A stretch of 64,000 nt of DNA from Leishmania martiniquensis (Eukaryota > Euglenozoa > Kinetoplastea > Trypanosomatida > Trypanosomatidae). The notes under the pieces were generated by a model. That model was not told the DNA's origin. It saw nothing but the letters and a program-made list of their open reading frames with translations, and did no database searches. Both the position numbers and the translations under genes were made by a program. The stretch is from contig NC_090161.1 of the NCBI RefSeq assembly GCF_017916325.1, positions 62,001 through 126,000 of the forward strand, in the 5' to 3' direction. Each line of letters opens with the position of its first letter. Positions within the stretch are counted from its first letter, which is position 1. Below are positions 1 through 9,698 of this stretch, one piece after another.

Positions 1-98
1 GAAGATCGGCAAGAGAAACATTCCGTGCATACCAGCAGAGCCAAGAGCAGCACTACGAGCCTGCGCGTACGTATCGCTCTCTTTGCAGGCCACTCTCG

Positions 99-124
99 GT
101 GTGTGTGTGTGTGTGAATGTGTGT
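99..124. repeat. (GT)n microsatellite
   Basis: An alternating GT run, slightly interrupted at its right end. Such tracts are common in trypanosomatid intergenic DNA and read as (CA)n on the transcribed minus strand. Confidence 0.85.
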
Positions 125-189
125 CTTTAGGGGGTGGGGGGTGTGAGCTCCCACTGTCATCGGAGGCTCCACAAGAATGCGTTAGGCAA

Positions 190-600
190 CACTTCTCTTC
201 GTGACTCCTCACGGCGTCTCCCTCGTAGCAGATCGCAAGCGCGCTCCGCTGATCTCCTTCTCCTCTTGCTACCGGCCCATCACCGCATGGTGGTGCACCG
301 CGCCACCAGTACATCCTATGTCTCAAACTCCGCCCGCCCGCTTTGCAAGTCACCTCGCAACTGCTGCCGCAATGTCCATCTCTATCTGTTGCATCCCTCT
401 CAGGGCACTTCCGGCTGGTCAGAACCAACTGGCAGAATGAGGGCCGCGTAAGGTACGATTCAGTTACGTCGTGACCCGAGGTGCTCCACTCAAGTCACAG
501 ATACCCTCACCGTCGAAGACTGTGTCGTTGCAACGCCATCCACGACCTGACGCTCAGCATCAGTAGCGATGAGGCGCTCTGATCACTTCACGTTGTCGCC
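190..600 (+). repeat. degenerate SIDER-like retroposon remnant, left copy
   Basis: Two blocks match a second copy near 51960-52450 in the same order and orientation: 272-305 (matching 52066-52100) and 528-583 (matching 52373-52424). The second block shares the core CCACGACCTGA followed by a CAGCATCAG-type stretch. Short degenerate retroposons lying in 3' UTRs are the hallmark of Leishmania SIDER elements, and this copy lies downstream of the Pelota stop codon. The family name is my inference; the duplication between the two loci is visible directly. The outer boundaries are approximate. Confidence 0.5.
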
Positions 601-1612
601 ATTTGTCCCTGCGCCAAGGAGAAGCCGTGTGACATTAGTGTAGACAGGGATCGCTTGACTTCGACGAGCGCGTTGATGAAGGCGCTGCGCCCCTCAGACC
701 TGGCATGTGTCGAGGACTTCCTCCTCGTCATCGAGAAGGAGAGTCCGCAATGGAAGAGACATAAATGCTGTGTAGAGAGGGGGGCGGCAGAAACAGCAGC
801 CGTATGGGCTTGCATGAGACAGAAAAAGCAGCTGCGCAAGAAAAGCGCCGGCGCCCACACCCGTACAGATGCACACTAGCGATGGTGTCATGGCCGCGGA
901 CGGCCGAGTATAGTGCCATATCGTCAGCCCTATTCATTGACTAAACGGACAACACGCGTGGGGGAGAGGCGAGCCACTAAAAAGAAAAGCAAAGGCGAAG
1001 TAACACATAACAGCTGAGTGAGGGCGTCAAGGACGAGGGGAGGGAGACGAAGGCCCCGAAAGAGAGCAGCCCAATACGGCGGCACAGGACGACGCCGTCC
1101 GAGCCGCATGCGCGTCGTGTGCGCCCAAAAACTGAAAAGGGGGCATTGTGTTCCGGGTAGCCGTAAAGGAAGAAACAGCGAATGTTGAGAAGAGAAAGCA
1201 CGCGAAGCGCAGCGGCGCTGCCGCACCCACCCCCACAATAGCCCGCGCCATGAGAGGGGGGATGCGAGCGGGGGCAGTTGGCACTAGCGACTCCGAACAT
1301 CACTCGGGACCTGAGAAAGGCGCGCGCGCCCTCGGCGTCACCTTTGCAGATGGGACACACCGCACATATTCGAGTCAGTCTCGCAGGACGAGAGAGAACG
1401 TCACAGTTTGCTTAGGTGCGTAGCTCTGAGCATGTGAGAAGAGGCTCACCATCAATCACACGTGAGCCGAGCAAGACGTGTTCGTGCATGCGGCGAAGGG
1501 AATGTGTGCATCATCTGGAGGGACCTATGAGGGGAAAGGTAAGGAGGACATGGTGGGGTGACACCCTCCGGGCAGGACGCAGTGGCCCCATCCCCATCGG
1601 CATCGAGTCCGC

Positions 1613-2833
1613 TCACACTGTCACACGGGCGGTCGCATTCTGTCGGATAAACTCCTCCACCTCCTTCGAACACAGAAACTCAGGCACCACCTCCATCTCA
1701 TCAAGCTCTGGGCAGCTGAACCGCAGCAGCGCCGCAACGCTGCCAAGTCGCGTGAGCTGCTCACCGGTGATGTGCTTGCTTGAGAAGACGTTCACCGTCG
1801 ACGATCCGCTCTGGCGCACAAAGTTCACAAGAGACAAAAAGAAGCGCCGCTCCGTCGGGTTCTCGGAGCGGAAGACGTCGTCACTAATCATCAACCCGCC
1901 AACAGCGCCGGCCATCGCGGCGTAGTAGACGCACTGTGGGGTGTACACACACCGGTCGGGGTCTTTGTTCATCGTGTCCTGAAACTTCTCCCATATGCGA
2001 ATGTCGTCGATGCACTTGGTTGACTGCATGCGCTGCGCCACCCCGGGGTCGCTGAGGGCCTCCTTAAGACCGCCAATTGTCGTCGACGACACCTTTACGA
2101 GAAGGAACTTGGAGAGGTTGAGGTACACTTCCCGCAGGGGGCCGCTCTGTGCACGCTGGGACGCTTCCTTCACGTAGGTGAAGAATTCCTCACGCACGTG
2201 GCCCGGGGAGCACAGCAGAACCAGTTTCGTCTTCTCAAAGGCGACGTGTGTGACGAGGGCGTCAAGCGACTGCTTGAAAAAGCGCTCGATGCTCTTGTCG
2301 CGTGCTCTGCCGTCGCTTTTGTGCTTCTTTGAGATGGTGACGTCAACTTTGGCTTTGATGTGCATAAAGGAGGACGTCACAAGAATAACTTGAGCCTCGC
2401 CGAAACTCATCAGCACGGCCGCCGTGTCAGCTTTTCCAGACTCGTCGCAGGCATCCTTGAGGCGACTCTCGCAGATGGAGTCCCACTCGCGCTTCGTGAT
2501 TTTCACCTCCTGCGGCGGGTTCGCGTGTATGGTCAGGGTGTGGTGGGCCCCCGTCTTGACAAAGGCGTTCTCCTTCTTGTTCACACCCTGAATGCGCAAC
2601 TCGTCTGGCGTGAAGGCAATCTGCTTCACCTCCACCTCGAGGTTCAGCATCTTCATCTCCGCGGCGAGGGTGCCAAGGGCGTTCTCTCGCGAGACCTTGC
2701 GCCGTGTCTTGGTGAGCACGAGATCTCCCACTAGAATAAAGTTGTACAAGTGCCACAAGTCTTCGGAGGTGCCGACTGAGACGCGCACTTCAATCGATCC
2801 ATCAGGGTGCGCCGTCTTACCCAAGAGACGCAT
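1613..2833 (-). CDS. PELO: Pelota / Dom34 ribosome rescue factor
   Basis: 406 aa from the chosen start, close to the usual 385-390 aa of Pelota/Dom34. The order of eRF1-like domains is recognisable: an N-terminal SH3-like fold (about residues 1-130, with a DLWHLYNFI-type motif), a central domain without the GGQ of true release factors, and a C-terminal domain carrying SSKHITGEQL followed by GSVAALLRF. Pelota works with the GTPase Hbs1 to split ribosomes stalled at mRNA ends (no-go and non-stop decay). The frame is open 43 codons further upstream, but homology begins at the Met encoded at 2833, and a predicted splice acceptor at 2927-2928 excludes the longer start. Cytosolic. Confidence 0.93.
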   Translation of the reverse strand: MRLLGKTAHPDGSIEVRVSVGTSEDLWHLYNFILVGDLVLTKTRRKVSRENALGTLAAEMKMLNLEVEVKQIAFTPDELRIQGVNKKENAFVKTGAHHTLTIHANPPQEVKITKREWDSICESRLKDACDESGKADTAAVLMSFGEAQVILVTSSFMHIKAKVDVTISKKHKSDGRARDKSIERFFKQSLDALVTHVAFEKTKLVLLCSPGHVREEFFTYVKEASQRAQSGPLREVYLNLSKFLLVKVSSTTIGGLKEALSDPGVAQRMQSTKCIDDIRIWEKFQDTMNKDPDRCVYTPQCVYYAAMAGAVGGLMISDDVFRSENPTERRFFLSLVNFVRQSGSSTVNVFSSKHITGEQLTRLGSVAALLRFSCPELDEMEVVPEFLCSKEVEEFIRQNATARVTV

Positions 2834-3923
2834 TGGCCACAGCTGCAGCCCACGGTGTGTCAATGCCGATTCGCGCGTGTCTGCGCACAAGCTGCGAGAT
2901 TGCAGAGAGTTCGCAATCGGAGAAGGCTGATGTACAGGAGATGTGGAATGCGTGTGAGACATGCATACATATGTGCAGGTCGTGTGCGTTTATGGAGGGA
3001 AGGGGAGGAGGAGGGTAAACGGCTGCCCGTACAAGAGAGTGAGAAGAGGCGTAATGGTGCGCAGGTGCGCCGCAAGTGGAGCGGAAAACAGAGACGAAAG
3101 AGCGAGAGAGAGGGAGACGGAGGCGGCTGAGGCCTCCGATGTAGCGCTGTCTCCCTCCTCCCGCCCCCCTTCCCCGCAGCCGCAGGCCTTCGGCCGCCAC
3201 CGAAGGAGTGAAAAAGAGGACGCCCTGAAACAGAGATGACGACGAGGGAAAGGCATCATCGGCGGAGGGGAACGTAGCGCCACAACTCAGCCTATCAGAC
3301 CCCAATGAACGACGAGAAGCCCTCTGACGAAGCTCCGGCCAACGGCTGGGCCGTTAATCAGAGACGCAACCTTCTTCTCTTATATTTTCTCCGAATGAAG
3401 GTGTGAAAGGGAGCGCATAGGCTACGACGAGGCGTGCGCAGAGTACACAGTTGACAGACATCCCTGTCAACCCTAGTGGGGCACCGGCAACACTGTTGCT
3501 GCCCTGCCGCGCACGTGTTCATGGGGGAAAAGAAGTTACGCATCTCTGTGGGCCGGAACATGCGGCTGTGGATGCATGCCCTGTGTTTGGGACGCTTAAG
3601 AGTCAGTTCCGCGATGGTAAGGGTGCCAGAGTTCACGGCGCCGCGACGTGGGTCTTTGGCTGTGCTGTGACAGCCCGCCTTCCTCCAGCTCTCCAGCTCA
3701 TTCACGTCGTCCGATGTGGCGATGCCGGGAAGGGAAGAGTAAGAGGGCATATGGAGGGAGAGGGGGGGCATTGATGTTGCATCAACGGCAGAACGCAACA
3801 GGGCACAGCTGCCACTGTTCCCTCCCCATCCGCCGTGTGAAGCAAGAGCGACGGCGAAGCTTTTGATGCGAAGTGAGATTCCATGCCGTGGATGCCAGTC
3901 ACCGATGCACCCCGCTGCTCACC
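2834..3923. other. intergenic region Pelota-SIR2RP1
   Basis: No gene seen. It holds the Pelota 5' UTR and splice signal (polypurine on the plus strand at 2993-3016) and the 3' UTR of SIR2RP1. Further polypurine patches lie around 3100-3230. Confidence 0.6.
2927..3016 (-). promoter_or_regulatory. predicted trans-splice acceptor for Pelota mRNA
   Basis: On the minus strand a C/T-rich tract (3016-2993) is followed by the first AG at 2928-2927, with no AG between. This leaves a 5' UTR of about 93 nt before the ATG at 2833 and supports that start. Confidence 0.5.
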
Positions 3924-5099
3924 TTACCGCGCTCCAAATCCTCCATCAGTTAACGCGCGAGAAGCAGCGCCGCTCATGGTCTCCAGCGGTAGACGTTGTG
4001 CGGCAGCGGGCGCCGCATCGGAGAGGCGCATTCGCTTTTCCAGTGCCTCGCTAAGGCCCAGGCACGCAGCAAGCCTCACCGCATTCGCCTGGCAGTCGCC
4101 GCGGAAGAGAACATCTCTGCAGACGTCCGGGTGGACGTTGTAGTGGCCGTAATCTCCGTAGCCGTCACTGGAGCTCGAGCTCGACGCCTCTCCTCTCTTC
4201 TCGTGTGAGGACTGCGACGCCTTGTCCAGCTGCTCCTCCTCCCCGCGCCCCACCGATGCTGATGGAGTAGAAGCCTTCGAGGATGGCGAGCGTCCCTCGC
4301 TGGCAGCCGCATCGCCAAGCGCGGTGTGAAGCGGGTCATCGGGAAAGCGAAAGAGGAAGCCGCCAACGCGCTCGCGGTTCATTACGACGCGGGGCACCCA
4401 CTGGGGCACAAAGCACGGCAGCAATGCGAACGGGTGCACCTGCAGCGACGTGCCGATGATGATTAAGAGCTCCGCACTCGGGGCGTCGTGGTGCAGTGCG
4501 TCAAAGAACGCGTCGGGCAGGCTTTCACCGAAGAAAACGACGTTGGGCTTCACTATGCCGCCACACGTGGTGCAGCGAGAAATGACGCCGCTCATCGCTT
4601 CGATTTCATTTTGCTCAATACTGAATGGTGTGTGACAGTCAATGCAAGCGGCGCCCGCGAAAGAGCCGTGCGCCTCGACGAGAAGCTCCGGCGACACGCC
4701 CGCCGCCTTCTCCAGTCCATCGATGTTCTGTGTGCAACAGCGCAGCAGGCGGCCTTCGTCCTGTAGCAGTCGAATGAAGTGATGCACCGCGGTGGGCTGG
4801 AAGTGCCCAGGCCACAAGTTGATCTCCCGCGCGATGCTGTAAAAGATCTCCGGCTTCTCACGCAGCAGTGCCAGCGAAAAGGCGTCGGTTGGATCGTCGA
4901 GGTTGTACTTGCCAAGGTTGGCATAGATACCCGTGTCGGGCGAGCGGAAGTCCGGGATGCCGGCAGCCACGCTAGCGCCGGCTCCGACCAGGACGAGAAT
5001 GCGCCGCACATCATTCTTCTTGATGTAGCGAGCGAGCCCTTCCAAGGTCGGCTCTCCAAGGACATGCTCCGGACGCGGTGCTATCGGAGACGCTGACAT
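3924..5099 (-). CDS. SIR2RP1: NAD-dependent deacetylase SIR2RP1 (sirtuin)
   Basis: 391 aa, near the 373-381 aa of Leishmania SIR2RP1. The sirtuin core is complete: GAGAS at about 39-43 and GIPDFRSP for NAD binding, TQNID at 123-127, the catalytic His144 in EAHGS, zinc cysteines 152/155 and 176/179, KPNVVFFGE, and GTSLQVHP. The C-terminal 130 residues are Ser-rich and poorly conserved, as in other Leishmania orthologs. SIR2RP1 is a mainly cytosolic, secreted or cytoskeleton-associated deacetylase and ADP-ribosyltransferase needed for amastigote survival (established for the family). I chose the Met at 5099 rather than one four codons upstream because known orthologs begin with an equivalent Met-Thr/Ser-Ala/Gly-Ser-Pro. 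Sequence differences from the L. major and L. infantum proteins I recall suggest another species group. Confidence 0.96.
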   Translation of the reverse strand: MSASPIAPRPEHVLGEPTLEGLARYIKKNDVRRILVLVGAGASVAAGIPDFRSPDTGIYANLGKYNLDDPTDAFSLALLREKPEIFYSIAREINLWPGHFQPTAVHHFIRLLQDEGRLLRCCTQNIDGLEKAAGVSPELLVEAHGSFAGAACIDCHTPFSIEQNEIEAMSGVISRCTTCGGIVKPNVVFFGESLPDAFFDALHHDAPSAELLIIIGTSLQVHPFALLPCFVPQWVPRVVMNRERVGGFLFRFPDDPLHTALGDAAASEGRSPSSKASTPSASVGRGEEEQLDKASQSSHEKRGEASSSSSSDGYGDYGHYNVHPDVCRDVLFRGDCQANAVRLAACLGLSEALEKRMRLSDAAPAAAQRLPLETMSGAASRALTDGGFGAR

Positions 5100-5728
5100 C
5101 GCCCAACCCACCTGAAGCTACTTCGTTTTTATACAATTAAGAGCGCCGCACCCGCGCCAAATGGCGGTCAACGGTGCGTCACGAAGATGGGAAGAGCAAA
5201 AAGGACGCGCTGCCCTCTGCAAACCGAGCCGGAGGCGTGACCCCGCGACCACAGAGTGAGCTGCACGGATCCGGAATGACGTGCTCAGCGTCGAGAGAGA
5301 GAGGGAAAAGGAGCAGATAAATTGATCGGCATGTGGCGCGGTGCAGAGACACGGTAGCACACTCGTACGCCGTGAAGAGCGCCGAAGGCCGCCAGCAACA
5401 GAAAGGCAGACAGTGGAGAAAGCGGTGACTGCATTTCTCCGTCCGCTTCACCTCCGCGCCAGCGCTCACACATCGCAAGGAGCGGATCGCTGAACTGGTA
5501 TTCCGCACCGCGAGGGAAAAGACGGGAGACAAAGGCGTTGTTTAGATAGAGAATCGGCGAGGAAAGCAAGAAGGTCGTGGTGGATGCATCGCCCAAAACA
5601 GAGACGTGAGAGCCGAGCGGAGGAGGTCGCAAGGGTCTCGCCGTCCGCGTTCTTGCGCATCCCTTCGCAGCCATCGAATCGCCAAGAATGAAAGGGGACG
5701 GAGGGGGTGGGGGCGCCACTAAACGCCG
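5100..5728. other. intergenic region SIR2RP1-LDAH-like
   Basis: No gene seen. A minus-strand pyrimidine tract at 5290-5316 leads into an AG at 5285-5284, a plausible SIR2RP1 splice acceptor with a 5' UTR of about 184 nt. The rest should be the 3' UTR of the LDAH-like gene. Confidence 0.55.
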
Positions 5729-6673
5729 CTAGCAGTGCTTCAGAATAGCATTGCGCGCAACGGCTTCGCTCTGGTCGAGGCACCACGCATGCGTTATTTC
5801 CGCGTCGTCTTCAATCACGTAGGCGCCCAGCTCGGGGCAGATTTCCCGAATCTCTTCAGCGTGCGGCAGCGGCGCCCAGCCGTCTTCTTTCACGTAGTAG
5901 AGAACGAGGCGCTCCTGCACGCACCTCAGGAGGGCGGCGTCAGGTTGCAGCAGCATGTCGAATTCCGTCATTGCCATGTAAAGCGAGTTCATCAGAGACC
6001 AGCGATGAAAGTGATGCGCGAGATCTTCTGCGAGTGCGCGTGAGAGCCTCGGCTCCGATCGGCTGATGAGATGAAGACGCAATCTGTACGGTAAAAGCTG
6101 GAGCGCCGCGGATGCGCCGGCGAGGCACCATTGCGCCACCGCGTTCCCCAAGTAATATAGGCGGCGCCCGTTGGGGGATTCACGCATGTGTGAGATAACG
6201 GGGCACAAACCGAAGCACTTTTTTATGGAAGAGTACCGCACCGCCATTTGCAGCGCGACAAAGCCGCCTATACTGTGCCCGCCAATGTAGATGTTGCTGC
6301 TGTACTTCAGCTCCGTGTTCTTGTTGAGGAGAGTGACAACAAAGCTGTCGGCGATGTCGATCTGCTCCGTCAGCGAGAAAATGCGGCCCTTGTTGTGCTG
6401 AGTGAGGCTGTGGCCGGCGTACCCCATCACAAGCACATCGAACCCGTTTGCCGCGAGGTAAGCGCAAAACGGCTGGTAGAACTGCACCAGTCCGGGGTTT
6501 CCAGGAAAGAAGATGAGAAGATGGCGATGGGCGGTGGGAGGACGGACGCTGTCATTAGAACTCGCATCACTGGTGAGGAACTGCAGTAGGTCGGAGGAGC
6601 TCTGCAGCACATCCACCATAGCACCGCCGGCCACGGGTGCCTTCCAAGCCACGACTCTGCTGGGGGACAACAT
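5729..6673 (-). CDS. lipid droplet-associated hydrolase-like (LDAH, alpha/beta hydrolase)
   Basis: 314 aa. The family signature LIFFPGNPG with a following FYQPF lies at about 53-69. The nucleophile elbow GGHSIGG puts the catalytic Ser at 134. A C-terminal VKEDGWAP (Asp) and an ITHAW (His) complete the expected triad. LDAH/UPF0554 proteins sit on lipid droplets and are implicated in sterol ester turnover; activity in trypanosomatids is unproven. The frame stays open upstream to 6874, but no AG occurs on the minus strand between about 6830 and 6677, so mRNAs should begin just before the ATG at 6673. If a later AG is used, translation would start at the Met of GAMVDV (codon 19), still upstream of the core. 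Confidence 0.85.
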   Translation of the reverse strand: MLSPSRVVAWKAPVAGGAMVDVLQSSSDLLQFLTSDASSNDSVRPPTAHRHLLIFFPGNPGLVQFYQPFCAYLAANGFDVLVMGYAGHSLTQHNKGRIFSLTEQIDIADSFVVTLLNKNTELKYSSNIYIGGHSIGGFVALQMAVRYSSIKKCFGLCPVISHMRESPNGRRLYYLGNAVAQWCLAGASAALQLLPYRLRLHLISRSEPRLSRALAEDLAHHFHRWSLMNSLYMAMTEFDMLLQPDAALLRCVQERLVLYYVKEDGWAPLPHAEEIREICPELGAYVIEDDAEITHAWCLDQSEAVARNAILKHC

Positions 6674-7592
6674 TTCTGATGAAAAAAAAACAGAAGGCAC
6701 GAGAGGAGCAGAAGCCCATGAAAAGAGAAGGGAGGGCAGCGCGGCGTAAGAGATGGGGAGTGGGGGGAAGGGGGATGGACGGAAAGGGCCAAGAGAGGGT
6801 AGAGGGACCCGAGAACGGCGCAGCATCACTAAAGGAAGGACGCAACAACAGGGGACAGTCGAGAACCACAGCAACGTCGAGAACGCCGAACAGAGACACA
6901 GAGACAGAGAGAGAGGCCGCTACCTATTCCTCAATCATTTGTGTTAGTGTGCTCGCGCATCCCCCCTCTCTCCCGCGGCGTGGCCCTCACCTAATTTGCG
7001 ATGCGAGATGAAAAAGAGGGAGCGCGGGGTTCGCGCGATTGTGGTGCCCCCGACCCTCGGCATCGTCACGAACCAACGGCATCTCAAGAAGAGTATCATC
7101 GAGGAGAGGTTAGGGTGGGGAGCTCTGAGGGCGGGAAAGCGGGAGGCCGCTAATAGAAGAAGATGAAAATTCAGAGGTGAGCGATGGGCGGTAGGGGAGG
7201 GGGGAGGGGGCGAAGAGGCCGAAAAGGCGGTGCTGCACGGCAGGCACCGTGTAAATGCACGCCCACACCCACATACACCTACACGCTGTGGGGCAAAGCA
7301 GCGAAAGAACAGCACCAGAATGAAAATAATACCCAACGCAGCCATCGGGGCACATATAAAGAGGAGCGAAAGGGAGGCCGCAGAGGCACAGATTAACGGC
7401 GGAAATCTGTTGCTCGATCGCTGCTCAAGTCGCCGGCGCCCCTCCCTTCACCCTTCGGCAAGCACCCGAATCAGCCTGACGCTTCATGACGCTGCCGCAA
7501 GCGCTGAGCCCTTGAGCTCCACAAACTCTTCGTGGGTCACCTGGGAGAGAGACGGGCGCGCAAGTTGGAGGTGACTTCGCCACCTTTCGGTA
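6674..7592. other. intergenic region LDAH-like to unknown 347-aa gene
   Basis: No gene seen. The left end is the LDAH-like splice region. The remainder, with purine-rich plus-strand patches near 7190-7215, should be the 3' UTR of the next gene. Confidence 0.55.
6676..6830 (-). promoter_or_regulatory. predicted trans-splice acceptor, LDAH-like mRNA, 2 nt from the ATG
   Basis: About 150 nt of pyrimidine-rich minus strand without any AG, ending in a T9 run and CATCAG. The AG at 6677-6676 is followed by only AA before the ATG at 6673. Confidence 0.55.
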
Positions 7593-8636
7593 TCAGGGAG
7601 CCGCGCAGGTGTGGCGGGCGTCGCTTGGAAGGACAGCGCTTGTGAACGGGTCGCTGTCGGACCTCCTCCGAGATGCGACCTCTGCCGAGGGCTTTTGCCA
7701 CTGAACAGCGCGGAGGAGAGGGGCATACACCGTTGTCAGGTACGTCTCCAGCGTGCAATCATCCTCGAGCCCTTCAGGGTCACGCACGACGAGGGTGGCG
7801 CTCTGCGGAGACGCAAAGTCGATCAACACGGGGCGATCCACCATAAAGAGCCCGTCCACCCCCAGGCGAGCAACGCTTACCTGGGGAGGAAACGCGCACT
7901 CCATAAGGAGCTGCGCGATGGCGATGTCCTCGGCCCGCTGCGTCCCATCGGTTGGCGTGGGACGGTACTCGGCTGCGGCTGAGGACAGCAGCGACCGACT
8001 TCTTTGCTGTACCGCAGCGAGCTCCGCGTAGGCCTCTGAGACAGTGGCAGAAGTCGTCGTTGAAGATGAAGCAAGCGCTCTGTCGCAGCCTCGCCCATGC
8101 GCATGCTCATCGCGAAGCATATACCAGGCTAGGGCAGACAGCAGCTTTGCATGGTCGTGACGGAGTCTCGCGCATTCCTTGCGTAATGCGGCCGACTTTT
8201 CACCGTCAATAGAAGTACACGTCTCAGAGGCCATGCGTTGCGATGATGGCAGTGTTAGCTTCGCGTTTGGTAAGGCGACGTGGGAGAGCGGCGGCGGAGA
8301 CGGTGACCGGAAGCCTAGAAGACGCAGTGACGCACGCTCCTCCTGCGTGAAAGGAAGGCCGTTCCGCTCCTTCACCTCGACGAACCGTCTGTGGAGCCGA
8401 ACAGTATCAGCCCACAGTTGACGCATTTGTTCAGCGGCGCACGAAGCGGCCCCGACAACATGAGCGTTAGCACAAGTCGTTTGTGCTTCGCAGGCAAGCC
8501 GCGCCTGGAGCCATTGCCTCTCGTACGCGTCCTCCAGCAACCGAAACGACGCCTCTGTCAGAGAAAGTCTGTCTACGCTCTCCGTCTGCATTCGAGCTGC
8601 CGCCGAAGCGTGTGTCCCCTCGAGGTTTCGACGCAT
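7593..8636 (-). CDS. conserved hypothetical protein, unknown function (347 aa)
   Basis: Not recognised. Mostly helical and Ala/Arg/Leu-rich, with a possible coiled coil in the first 110 residues and again around 160-200. The C-terminal third contains a compact segment (MVDRPVLIDFASPQSATLVV, then an acidic loop and a tyrosine-rich YLTTVYAPLL) that could be a small alpha/beta domain. No transmembrane segment or signal peptide is seen. A second in-frame Met at codon 16 (8591) is an alternative start. It is taken as real for its length, its single-strand position in the gene array and the normal spacing to neighbours. Confidence 0.7.
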   Translation of the reverse strand: MRRNLEGTHASAAARMQTESVDRLSLTEASFRLLEDAYERQWLQARLACEAQTTCANAHVVGAASCAAEQMRQLWADTVRLHRRFVEVKERNGLPFTQEERASLRLLGFRSPSPPPLSHVALPNAKLTLPSSQRMASETCTSIDGEKSAALRKECARLRHDHAKLLSALAWYMLRDEHAHGRGCDRALASSSTTTSATVSEAYAELAAVQQRSRSLLSSAAAEYRPTPTDGTQRAEDIAIAQLLMECAFPPQVSVARLGVDGLFMVDRPVLIDFASPQSATLVVRDPEGLEDDCTLETYLTTVYAPLLRAVQWQKPSAEVASRRRSDSDPFTSAVLPSDARHTCAAP

Positions 8637-9698
8637 GCGTGCGGCTGCCTCTATGAGCGTGTAGAGCTATCATGGACCTCTGCGTGAAGGTGTGCCAGCT
8701 CTATCCCGTACGGTCTTCGCATGAAGGAGTGGGCGTGTGAGCCACGACAGAACACCCGAAAAGGCCCGCCACACGTGCGCGTAAATATAGGCGGGACCTC
8801 CAGCGCGCCTTCGCTAGGTCTGCTCAACTAGTCACGACCACGGTAGATGCGATTATGGGCGCGCTGTCCAGCAGATGTATGCACGATAGTTCTTCTTCGG
8901 CTCCGTGCCTGTTGAAGTGCGCACAAACAATGCAACGCGTGCCGGGCAACGCGCCTGGATGATGGCTTGATACAGATGGCGATGGGGACGGTGACTCGTC
9001 GGAGCTGCTGCTTTAACATTTGGTGCAAAGATACACCCGTACAAAAAAACTCGGTGAGGGTGTGTTCAGCTGTGCATGTGCTGTCAGCGGCCAGAAAGGG
9101 AAGCGGGCCCGCAAAGAGATCGGGTAAGCGAAAGGGTATGGGAACGGAGGCCAGTCAACGTGGGAGGGGGGGCACATACCCCATTTCACCACCAGCAGTC
9201 ATATGGGACTGCCGCGCACGCAGGAGTCTCACCAGTGCCGGCCTCTGTCCTGCCATATCGCGCGCGTGCGAATGCGCGTGCCAGGGAGCTGTCCAACTAC
9301 CACCCTTCTCGACTTCTGCCTGTTGTTTTGCTGCCAGCGCGGGGCAGGGGAAAGGGGGCGGGAGGGGGATGAGGAGCTACGTCCCGATATCTGAGAAGGT
9401 GTCTCAGATTTGCCCTAACGACAACTATGACAACACAATGGCCGCACCAACCGAGGGAGGGGGGAAGCAGAGGTGGTGCAGAGGAGGTGTGTATCTGTGT
9501 GTATGTGTGTGTGCACTTGCCTTCGCCGCTCCTCGTCCCTCTGGACCCGCACCTCCGCCTTTCGAGGTCCACTGCAGAGTTTCCATCAAAGAAGGCCATT
9601 GATGCCCGTGCAATGGCCGCACCGCATCATCATCACGCACGCTCTCCGCTCACATGCGCACATGTATACAAATGTGTTCATCTTCCGTGTCTCGCGCC
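8637..9698. other. intergenic region
   Basis: No gene seen on either strand. The part nearest 9698 should be the eIF4E-6 3' UTR; the part nearest 8637 should be the 5' flank of the 347-aa gene. It contains GT-rich patches near 9488-9515. Confidence 0.55.

Larger units (their letters stand above)
1..1612. other. intergenic / 3' UTR region downstream of Pelota
   Basis: No credible gene is visible on either strand. The frames here are short, low in complexity and Arg/Ser/Pro-rich. The stretch should hold the 3' UTR of the Pelota mRNA and the 5' flank of a further minus-strand gene beyond the left edge. It contains a GT tract near 99-124 and a degenerate SIDER-like element near 190-600, which is listed separately. 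Confidence 0.6.
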
